A stretch of 5,581 nucleotides of DNA from Dehalococcoidia bacterium (GTDB lineage Bacteria; Chloroflexota; Dehalococcoidia; UBA2979). The translations under genes and the position numbers were made by a program. Positions within the stretch are counted from its first letter, which is position 1. Each line of letters begins with the position of its first letter. Of this stretch, positions 1 to 5,086 are shown in pieces. Under the pieces are notes generated by a model. The model was not told where the DNA came from. It was given only the letters and a program-made list of their open reading frames with translations, and made no database searches. Location of the stretch: NCBI GenBank assembly GCA_018700215.1, contig JABIST010000248.1, positions 1 through 5,581 of the forward strand, in the 5' to 3' direction.

Positions 1-1
1 G

Positions 2-46
2 GTGCGGACGCTGCAGGCCGCAGGTCGGTTTGAGTACACGGGCTAA
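2..46 (+). CDS. Possible C-terminal tail of an upstream gene (partial)
   Basis: Reading from base 2, fourteen codons run to a TAA stop at 44-46 and give VRTLQAAGRFEYTG. Many of the codons end in G (GTG, CGG, ACG, CTG, CAG), the same preference as the other + strand genes. The other two forward frames look less like this codon use. The fragment is far too short to identify a family. It could equally be chance. If real, the gene lies almost entirely left of the window and ends about 245 bases before the binding-protein gene. Confidence 0.3.
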   Translation: MRTLQAAGRFEYTG

Positions 47-112
47 CACAGATTTGTCCGCTACCGGGCTGACTGAACGAGCACAACAGTCCTAATCGCC
101 CTCGTGCAGAGT

Positions 113-132
113 GATCTGTGCTGGCTCAGATC
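113..132. repeat. Inverted repeat GATCTG-N8-CAGATC
   Basis: Two perfectly complementary 6-base arms (113-118 and 127-132) are separated by 8 bases. The 20-base symmetric layout suits a dimeric regulator's operator or a short RNA hairpin. It lies about 160 bases before the transporter start, and no second copy was noticed nearby. A 6-base arm can occur by chance, so this is a candidate only. Confidence 0.35.
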
Positions 133-228
133 GACGGACGCAGGATGCGCCGTGCCGAGAGCCAAGTTCGAGACGACAGGCGAAACCCGCGGTCCACAGT
201 CAGATTGCGCAGCTCGCGCAGTTCGCCG

Positions 229-242
229 ATCGCGATCGCGAT
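229..242. repeat. 14-bp perfect palindrome (GCGATCGC core)
   Basis: ATCGCGATCGCGAT is its own reverse complement and contains the octamer GCGATCGC at 232-239. It ends 48 bases before the binding-protein start codon, where an operator or the 5' end of the transcript might be. It is also an alternating, low-information string that can arise by chance in GC-rich DNA. The octamer resembles the HIP1 element abundant in cyanobacteria, but one copy gives no support for that identity. Confidence 0.45.
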
Positions 243-280
243 GGCGTGACAACGTTGGACGGCACGAGTTAGCAGTGATC

Positions 281-285
281 AGGAG
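281..285 (+). promoter_or_regulatory. Ribosome binding site of the binding-protein gene
   Basis: AGGAG lies five bases before the ATG at 291. It is a strong Shine-Dalgarno match at normal spacing and supports that start codon. Confidence 0.75.
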
Positions 286-290
286 ATCCG

Positions 291-2021
291 ATGCAACGCA
301 ACAATTACTGGACTTCGCAACGAGTTGGCCGACGCAGCATGCTGAGGGGCACGGCGGTAGCCGGTGCCGGTCTGGCAGGTGCGGTGCTGATCGGTTGTGG
401 TGGCGATGACGAGGCAGACGGCGGTAGCAGTGACGGTGGCGCCTCCGGCGGCGGTGGTACTACTGCGACGGCGGCACCGACGGAGGCGATGGCCGCGAGC
501 GGCGGTGTGCTGAACGTGGGGACGACGTCCACGCCAAACTTTGTGCGGGTGCCGTTGAACACGGCGGGCAACAACACGCACTTCAACCAGACGTACTCGC
601 TGTTCAACCGGCTGGTGCGCGTGGGGAAGTCCGAACTTCAGACCGAGCCCGGTGACTACGCCAACCTGACGCGGATGGTGAACCAGGACTTCGACATTGG
701 CCCGGACCTGTCGCCGAGCTGGGAGACGCCGGACGATCTGACGTGGGTCTTCAAGGTCCGCAAGGACGCGAAGTTCCACTCTGGCCGCGCGATGACGGCG
801 GAGGACATTGCGTTCACGTTCGAGGCGATCAAGGACGAGGGCGTGGGTGGCGGCGGCAGCCCGCTGCACCTGATGTCGGCGAACCTGGGCGAGATCACCG
901 CGGTGGACGACGAGACTGTGGAGATCAAGCTGACGCGTCCGACGGGTTACTTCGGGACGCTAGCGGCGCAGACGAACATTGCGGACCGGGACACGCTGGA
1001 CCAGGCGGAAGACGGCGTGCTGGTTGGGACGGGTCCGTACAAGTTTGAGAACTTCGACCCGAACCGTGGTTTCGATCTGGTGGCGAACGAGGAGTACCAC
1101 GACGGCCGGCCGCGGCTGGACAAGATTGCGTTCACGCTGTTCGCCGACGCGGCAGCAGCGGGTCTGGCGCTTGAGACCGGCGACCTGCACTGGAGCGTGG
1201 TGGGAGTTGGCGGTCCGGAGAACGAGGCGCGGATCCTGCAGAGTTCCGATCACTACGGTGTGATTGGGACCGGACAGGGCGGCCGTGTGTTCCGGATGCG
1301 TGCCGACCTGGCACCGACGAACGACAAGCGGGTGCGTCAGGGTCTGACGATGCTGGTGGACCGCGCGCGGATCACGGAGGAGTTCGCCGGGACGTTCGAC
1401 GTTGCTGGTGTGCTGCCGTGGCAGCCGTCTTCCTCCGCGTACAACGCGGAGATGGACAAGCCAAACTTCAGCCCGGAGGAGGCAGCGAAGCTGTTCAGTG
1501 CGGCGGGCATCAGTGGTGCGACGCTGAAGGCGGACATCTTGCCAGAGCGGCTGGACGCGCCAGCGCTGGCGCAGCTGCTGCAGCAGGAGCTGGCAGCGAT
1601 GGACATCACGCTGGAGATCACGCCGCGTGAGTACACGGAGATGATCACGCTGCAGACGACCGGGACCTTCGAGCACATGATCATTGGCTTCGGGAACTGG
1701 ATTAAGTCCGGCGACCCGGCGGTGACGGTGCTGTTCTCTGATTCCTACGATGGCCGGATGAACGCTCCGTCCGCGACGGACCTGCCGCTGCGAGAGCGGC
1801 CCGGGATCAAGGAAGAGGTTGAGTGGCTCGACATGATCGAGGCCGCGAAGAACGGCGAAGTGGAAGACTGGGACGCGTGGAACGCGAAGTACCTGGACGT
1901 GGCCTGGAGCACGGTGTTGTTCCGCCAGTACGGTGCAGCGTTCTACACGAACGACTACCAGCACCCAGATGCGTTTGACGCTGACGGCCGGTTCTACGCA
2001 AGCACGATGGGCATCGCTTAG
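291..2021 (+). CDS. ABC transporter substrate-binding lipoprotein, family 5 (peptide/nickel type)
   Basis: This is the extracytoplasmic solute receptor of a peptide/nickel/opine-class ABC importer. It should bind solute outside the membrane and hand it to the two permeases encoded next. The leader has a twin arginine at residues 14-15 (GRRSMLRG), a hydrophobic Ala/Gly/Leu stretch at about 21-35 and a lipobox LIGC at 33-36, so Cys36 is the likely lipidated residue. A Gly/Ser/Asp/Thr-rich linker covers about 37-70. The mature domain starts near GGVLNVGT (71-78). The family 5 signature is clear at about 141-180: LSPSWE, WVFKVRKDAKFHSG, then MTAEDIAFTFEAI. GTGPYKFENF follows at 247-256. At 576 residues the length suits the family. 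The start at 291 has AGGAG five bases upstream and is needed for the leader. The ligand cannot be read from sequence; peptides are the default guess, but many relatives carry other compounds. Two hairpins follow the stop. Confidence 0.93.
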   Translation: MQRNNYWTSQRVGRRSMLRGTAVAGAGLAGAVLIGCGGDDEADGGSSDGGASGGGGTTATAAPTEAMAASGGVLNVGTTSTPNFVRVPLNTAGNNTHFNQTYSLFNRLVRVGKSELQTEPGDYANLTRMVNQDFDIGPDLSPSWETPDDLTWVFKVRKDAKFHSGRAMTAEDIAFTFEAIKDEGVGGGGSPLHLMSANLGEITAVDDETVEIKLTRPTGYFGTLAAQTNIADRDTLDQAEDGVLVGTGPYKFENFDPNRGFDLVANEEYHDGRPRLDKIAFTLFADAAAAGLALETGDLHWSVVGVGGPENEARILQSSDHYGVIGTGQGGRVFRMRADLAPTNDKRVRQGLTMLVDRARITEEFAGTFDVAGVLPWQPSSSAYNAEMDKPNFSPEEAAKLFSAAGISGATLKADILPERLDAPALAQLLQQELAAMDITLEITPREYTEMITLQTTGTFEHMIIGFGNWIKSGDPAVTVLFSDSYDGRMNAPSATDLPLRERPGIKEEVEWLDMIEAAKNGEVEDWDAWNAKYLDVAWSTVLFRQYGAAFYTNDYQHPDAFDADGRFYASTMGIA

Positions 2022-2040
2022 TTCGATCGCAGCATGTGAT

Positions 2041-2087
2041 GAACTGCCCCCGGACGCGGTGACGTCCGGGGGCAGTTCTCTCTGTTC
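2041..2087 (+). terminator. Strong hairpin after the binding-protein gene (terminator or mRNA stabiliser)
   Basis: A perfect 16-base inverted repeat, arms 2041-2056 and 2063-2078, encloses a 6-base loop (CGGTGA). The arm GAACTGCCCCCGGACG pairs fully with its partner. A pyrimidine-rich tail, TCTCTGTTC, follows at 2079-2087; it is not a clean T run. The hairpin begins 20 bases after the stop codon. It most likely ends most transcripts, or protects the 3' end of the binding-protein message, lowering permease expression relative to the receptor. A regulator site is less likely given the length and position. Confidence 0.8.
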
Positions 2088-2110
2088 AGCCACCGAATGG
2101 CTGTTACTTT
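2087..2110 (+). terminator. Second, smaller hairpin with T-rich tail
   Basis: CAGCCA at 2087-2092 pairs perfectly with TGGCTG at 2098-2103 around the loop CCGAA, and TTACTTT follows at 2104-2110. It comes directly after the 16-bp hairpin, so the two form a tandem arrangement. The short stem alone would be a weak terminator; the T-rich tail is better than that of the first hairpin. Confidence 0.5.
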
Positions 2111-2153
2111 CCGCGATTGGGCACCGGACTACGGACGCAGGGTCTGACGTTTC

Positions 2154-3110
2154 ATGAGGTACATTCTCCACCGCCTGGTCACCCAACTGGTCCCTGTGAT
2201 GCTGGTTGCCTCGATGCTGGTGTTCCTGGTGGTGCGGGTGATTCCGGGCGACCCGGCGGCGGCGGCGGTGGGCGAGAATGCGACGGCAGAGGCATATGCG
2301 CAGGCGCGCGAGAAGATGGGCCTGGACCAGCCGATCCACACGCAGTACATCGAGTGGATCAGCGGGGCGCTGGTTGGCGACTTCGGTCAGTCGATCAAGG
2401 GGCCCCCGGCGTCTGAGATCATTGGGAGTGCGTTCCCGGCGACGGTAGAGCTTTCGGTGTTCTCGCTGCTTATTGGGTTCGGATTCGGGGTGGTGCTGGG
2501 GATTCTGGCGGCGGTGGACCGCGGTGGGTTCTGGGATTACTTCGCGGGGTTGTGGACGGGCTGGAACATTGGGGTCCCTTCGTTCATCGCAGGGCTGCTG
2601 TACCTGCTGGTGTTCGCGGTGTGGCTGGGGTGGTTCCCGGTGGCGGGTCGGGTGCCGTTCACGGAGAACCCGCTGGAGGCGATGAAGCATCTGGTGCTGC
2701 CGAGCTTCGCGCTGGGTGGGATTGTGGCGGCGCAGATTTCGCGGTTCACGCGGCAATCGATTCTTGACACGTTGAACGAGGATTACATCCGGACGGCGCG
2801 AGCGAAGGGGCTGAGCGAGCGGGCCGTGATCTTCAGGCACGCGCTGAAGCCGAGCATGATTCCGGTGGTGACGATCATGGGCCTGCAGCTTGGTTCAATC
2901 CTGGGCGGGACGCTGGTGATCGAGTCCGTGTTCACGTGGCCGGGGATGGGACGCGCGCTGGTGGTGGCGGTACGCGACCGCGACTACGTGATGATGCAGG
3001 CGATCACGCTGCTGCTGGTGATGATCTTCCTTTCGGTGAACTTGATGGTGGACCTGGTTTACGTGGCGCTGGATCCTCGGATCCGCCTCGGCGGAACGTC
3101 GGAGGCGTAG
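2154..3110 (+). CDS. ABC transporter permease, DppB/OppB-like (first transmembrane subunit)
   Basis: This is one of two inner-membrane subunits forming the channel of the peptide-class importer. The 318-residue product has the typical DppB order. MRYILHRL opens directly into a first membrane helix (about 10-29), followed by VRVIPGDPA at 27-35. A periplasmic stretch comes next, with KMGLDQP at 54-60 and GDFGQS at 75-80. Further hydrophobic helices lie near 98-121, 134-160, 180-197, 236-258 and 280-306. The family landmark LGWFPVAG is at 158-165. The cytoplasmic EAA-type loop that docks the ATPase is at about 209-231 (EDYIRTARAKGLSERAVIFRH). VFTWPGMGR at 259-267 and DLVYVALDPRIR near the C-terminus are also characteristic. 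The start codon has only a weak ribosome site (CAGGG at 2138-2142, 11 bases away), which may further lower expression after the tandem hairpins. The next permease begins three bases after the stop. Confidence 0.94.
   Translation: MRYILHRLVTQLVPVMLVASMLVFLVVRVIPGDPAAAAVGENATAEAYAQAREKMGLDQPIHTQYIEWISGALVGDFGQSIKGPPASEIIGSAFPATVELSVFSLLIGFGFGVVLGILAAVDRGGFWDYFAGLWTGWNIGVPSFIAGLLYLLVFAVWLGWFPVAGRVPFTENPLEAMKHLVLPSFALGGIVAAQISRFTRQSILDTLNEDYIRTARAKGLSERAVIFRHALKPSMIPVVTIMGLQLGSILGGTLVIESVFTWPGMGRALVVAVRDRDYVMMQAITLLLVMIFLSVNLMVDLVYVALDPRIRLGGTSEA
3101..3105 (+). promoter_or_regulatory. Ribosome binding site of the second permease, inside the first permease gene
   Basis: GGAGG lies within the last codons of the upstream permease, eight bases before the ATG at 3114. 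Ribosomes finishing the first permease would pass over it, so the two subunits are probably translated in a coupled way. Confidence 0.7.
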
Positions 3111-3113
3111 CGG

Positions 3114-4016
3114 ATGGCAACGCAAGAGACGGCGCAGCTTGAAGTGATGAAGGTGCGTGAGCGGCACTGGTGGAGTGGTGTGGTGGACGAGCTACGAGGG
3201 GTGGCGAAGGAGCCACGGGGGATGATCTCGCTGGTCCTGCTGGGGCTGTTGATGCTGTTTGCGTTCGTGCTGCCGATCTTCGATTCGACGGACCCAAACT
3301 TCATTCCTCGTGAACCGAAAAACCAAGGGATCTCGATGGAGCATCCGATGGGGACGGATCACCTCTCGAGGGATCTGCTGGCACGGAATTCGGTGGGGCT
3401 GGGACGGACGATCATCAACGGACTGGGCGCGGTGGTGGCGGGGTGGTTCGCCGGGATCGCGATTGGCTACACGGCGGGGTGGCGCGGTGGGCTGACGGAC
3501 ATCTTCATCATGCGCGGGGTGGATACGCTGCTGGCGTTCCCCGGCATTCTGCTGGCGATTGTGCTGATCACGATCATGGGGCCGGGTTTGTTCAGCGTGG
3601 GCGTGGCGATTGCGGTGTTCAACATTCCATCGTCGGCGCGGCTGGCACGGGCGGGCGTGTTGCGTGAGCGCGAGCGCGAATATGTGACGGCTGCTCGGGC
3701 GATTGGTGCCTCGGAGAAGCGGATTCTGTGGCGGCATGTGGCGGTGAACACGTTCGGCGCGTTCGCGGTGGCGCTGCCGCTGTCGGTAGTGGCGTCGGTG
3801 CTGACGATGGCGGCGCTGAACTTCCTGGGGCTGGGCGACAAGCCGCCGAACGCGACGCTGGGGCAGCTACTGCTGGATGGCAGCCGGTTCATGCGGGATG
3901 CGCCGCACTATGTGCTGGGACCGGTGGTGCTGCTGGCGCTGATGATGGCGGCGCTGAACTTCCTGAGTGACGTGCTGTCCGAGCGGCTGGACCCGGTCCG
4001 GCGGCGCGCCGGGTAG
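3114..4016 (+). CDS. ABC transporter permease, DppC/OppC-like (second transmembrane subunit)
   Basis: This is the partner permease that pairs with the preceding subunit in the membrane. The 300-residue protein has a cytoplasmic N-terminal tail (about 1-36) and a first helix at about 37-56. The DppC-type motif HPMGTDHLSRDLLAR follows at 77-91, then hydrophobic segments near 98-121, 136-173, 213-235 and 264-286. The EAA-type ATPase-docking loop is at about 189-208, starting EYVTAARAIGAS and ending WRH. LNFLGLG at 235-241 and the C-terminal ERLDPVRRR are also usual for this family. Spacing of three bases after the first permease, with the ribosome site inside that gene, indicates one message. 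No ATPase gene follows; instead a convergent gene begins to overlap the end of the transcription unit. Length and motifs look intact. Confidence 0.94.
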   Translation: MATQETAQLEVMKVRERHWWSGVVDELRGVAKEPRGMISLVLLGLLMLFAFVLPIFDSTDPNFIPREPKNQGISMEHPMGTDHLSRDLLARNSVGLGRTIINGLGAVVAGWFAGIAIGYTAGWRGGLTDIFIMRGVDTLLAFPGILLAIVLITIMGPGLFSVGVAIAVFNIPSSARLARAGVLREREREYVTAARAIGASEKRILWRHVAVNTFGAFAVALPLSVVASVLTMAALNFLGLGDKPPNATLGQLLLDGSRFMRDAPHYVLGPVVLLALMMAALNFLSDVLSERLDPVRRRAG

Positions 4017-4020
4017 TTCC

Positions 4021-4845
4021 CTACTCCGGGCTTAGTCCGTCAGCGGAGACGGGCGCGATTCCTCTTCGAGCGAGCACGGCCAGTAGCGCGACGTTCTGTT
4101 CGACAGAGCCGCCATACTCGGCTGCCTGGCCGAGGCCAAGCGCCGCGTAGATGGTGGCGCGCGCCGACAACGGCGGCAGGGGGAGGTTGTGGGCGGCGTA
4201 GTGCTCGCTGAGGCTGCCGGGCAGTGCGGTGGGGCTTGATGGCTGTGATGGGGAGCTGGGGCTGGTGCCGTTGAGCACCCGGGTGAGACTGAAGAGCACG
4301 GAGCCCGCCTCGACGCGCTGTCCGACGCGATGGACGAAGGGGCGGGTCTGACCGTCCTGAGTGGCGGCTTCAACGTGGAGGTGGGGGCCGCCAGAGCAGC
4401 GACCGCCGAACTTATCGGTGGCGACGCCCAGCAGGTCTCCGGGGGCAACGAGGGCGCCGGGCCTGAGTGCGGGCGGAATGTCCTTGAGGTGGAGTACCGC
4501 GACCATGCCGACGGGGACCCACTCGGACGAACCGGTGGCGCGGCCCTCGATGGTGATCCGAATGGCGAAGCCACCGTCGTTCGGGTCTCCGCTGGCGCAG
4601 GCGACCCAGCTCGTACCACCGCCTTTGTCGACGACACCTCGGACCTCTGCGGTGTCGGTGTCGGCGGCGGGCGCGACATCGAAGATGGCTGGCTTGCCGG
4701 CATCGAGGGTGCCGAGCATGTTCACGTCGAGGGAGAAGTCGCCACCGACGACGGTGTGGTGGGCACCGGGGGCGGAGCTGAGCGACATGGAGGCGACGGT
4801 TTCGGTGTATGGATTCCGGACGTTCGCCTGGAGAGTGATTGGCAT
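4021..4845 (-). CDS. M23/LytM-type metallopeptidase-like protein, no visible export signal
   Basis: The product (274 residues from the preferred start) resembles zinc metallopeptidases of family M23, which cut peptide bridges of peptidoglycan. Numbering from the earlier in-frame ATG at 4893 (add 16 to the preferred start), the strongest evidence is GGPHLHVEA at 168-176, the HxH motif. VAVLHLKDI at 132-140 matches the other catalytic histidine, and RPGALVAPGDLLGVATD at 144-160 is the usual strand-turn before HxH. The first zinc motif is uncertain: it is either HH at 45-46 with GGDFSLD at 50-56, or D72 in a segment where the expected His is Pro68. Cys99 and Cys166 are the only cysteines. A Ser/Pro-rich linker (210-225) leads to an unrecognised 60-residue C-terminal part. 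The start at 4845 is chosen because GGGAG lies seven bases upstream, whereas 4893 has no ribosome site. Neither start gives a signal peptide. Wobble positions favour C, opposite to the neighbours. Its stop lies four bases from the permease stop. Confidence 0.8.
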   Translation of the reverse strand: MPITLQANVRNPYTETVASMSLSSAPGAHHTVVGGDFSLDVNMLGTLDAGKPAIFDVAPAADTDTAEVRGVVDKGGGTSWVACASGDPNDGGFAIRITIEGRATGSSEWVPVGMVAVLHLKDIPPALRPGALVAPGDLLGVATDKFGGRCSGGPHLHVEAATQDGQTRPFVHRVGQRVEAGSVLFSLTRVLNGTSPSSPSQPSSPTALPGSLSEHYAAHNLPLPPLSARATIYAALGLGQAAEYGGSVEQNVALLAVLARRGIAPVSADGLSPE

Positions 4846-4852
4846 TCTTGAA

Positions 4853-4857
4853 CTCCC
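4853..4857 (-). promoter_or_regulatory. Ribosome binding site that decides the peptidase start
   Basis: On the - strand GGGAG sits seven bases before the ATG at 4845, an ideal spacing. The upstream in-frame ATG at 4893 is preceded by CCGAAATAA, with no purine-rich site. This favours a protein 16 residues shorter than the longest open frame. Confidence 0.65.
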
Positions 4858-4984
4858 GTTCTCCAGAGATTTCAATGCCATTTTGATGGGCATTTATTTC
4901 GGCAGTTAAATATACGCATCGTGAGTGCTAGTTGTGGTGAGTATTACTTGAAGATTTCTGACGTTTCGGCACGCGGATCAGCTG

Positions 4985-5009
4985 CCGCATGCGGTCCGGC
5001 GATGCCGGA
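4985..5009. repeat. Adjacent palindrome and hairpin in the divergent promoter region
   Basis: CCGCATGCGG at 4985-4994 is a perfect 10-base palindrome. It is followed immediately by TCCGGC, loop GAT, GCCGGA at 4995-5009. An imperfect dyad, CAACTGC at 5011-5017 with GCTGTTG at 5024-5030, lies just beyond. The cluster is about 57-100 bases before the crotonase start, where a regulator might bind. There is no T tract, so termination is unlikely. Confidence 0.4.
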
Positions 5010-5073
5010 GCAACTGCGGTGATGCTGTTGTCACTGAGGAATCGCTAGGATGGCGGCCTGCCGAGAGATGCAC

Positions 5074-5079
5074 GGAGGG
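5074..5079 (+). promoter_or_regulatory. Ribosome binding site of the crotonase gene
   Basis: GGAGGG lies seven bases before the ATG at 5087 but only one base before the in-frame GTG at 5081. It therefore selects the ATG. Confidence 0.7.
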
Positions 5080-5086
5080 TGTGGCG

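Larger units (their letters stand above)
47..290. other. Non-coding leader upstream of the binding-protein gene
   Basis: No frame here looks like a gene in codon use or protein composition. The stretch holds an inverted repeat at 113-132, a small hairpin at 206-220 (TGCGC, loop AGCTC, GCGCA), a 14-base perfect palindrome at 229-242 and the ribosome binding site AGGAG at 281-285. A weak sigma-70-like pair, CTGACT at 69-74 and CCTAAT at 91-96 with a 16-base spacer, matches consensus poorly and is not called. The promoter of the transporter genes is presumably in this region or further left. Confidence 0.6.
4846..5086. promoter_or_regulatory. Divergent intergenic region between peptidase and crotonase genes
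   Basis: Both flanking genes read outwards from these 241 bases, so both promoters should be here. The part next to the peptidase (about 4870-4970) is clearly richer in A and T than the rest of the window. On the - strand, TATATT (4909-4914) is a possible -10 box, about 63 bases before the 4845 start, but no good -35 box is paired with it. On the + strand, TAGGAT at 5046-5051 resembles a high-GC-type -10 box, again without a good -35 at normal distance. The centre carries the dyads listed separately. Confidence 0.5.

Noticed and set aside
69..96. Sigma-70-like promoter CTGACT-N16-CCTAAT before the binding-protein gene
   Set aside because: Each box matches only four of six consensus bases, a level expected by chance in a stretch of this length.
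104..409. Open frame on the + strand running into the binding-protein gene
   Set aside because: It overlaps the Tat/lipoprotein leader in another frame, is rich in Arg, Ser and Cys, and has no ribosome site that I can see.
960..2840. Very long open frame on the - strand (626 codons) opposite the binding-protein and first permease genes
   Set aside because: It is rich in Arg, His, Pro and Gln with no recognisable domain, it crosses the hairpin gap between two clear genes, and its openness follows from the G-ending codon bias of the genes on the other strand.
3991..4024. Terminator at the convergent junction (ACCCGG with CCGGGT, and GTAG with CTAC)
   Set aside because: The first pair has a 12-base loop and no T tract. 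The second is only four bases and follows trivially from two TAG stops facing each other.
4361..4909. Open frames on the + strand across the peptidase gene (also 4330-4851)
   Set aside because: The - strand frame has the HxH and related M23 motifs and a good ribosome site. The + strand frames have low-complexity composition and no family signature.
5028..5051. Promoter with TTGTCA as -35 and TAGGAT as -10 before the crotonase gene
   Set aside because: The spacer is 12 bases, too short for a normal sigma-70 promoter. TAGGAT alone is kept only as a weak -10 candidate.
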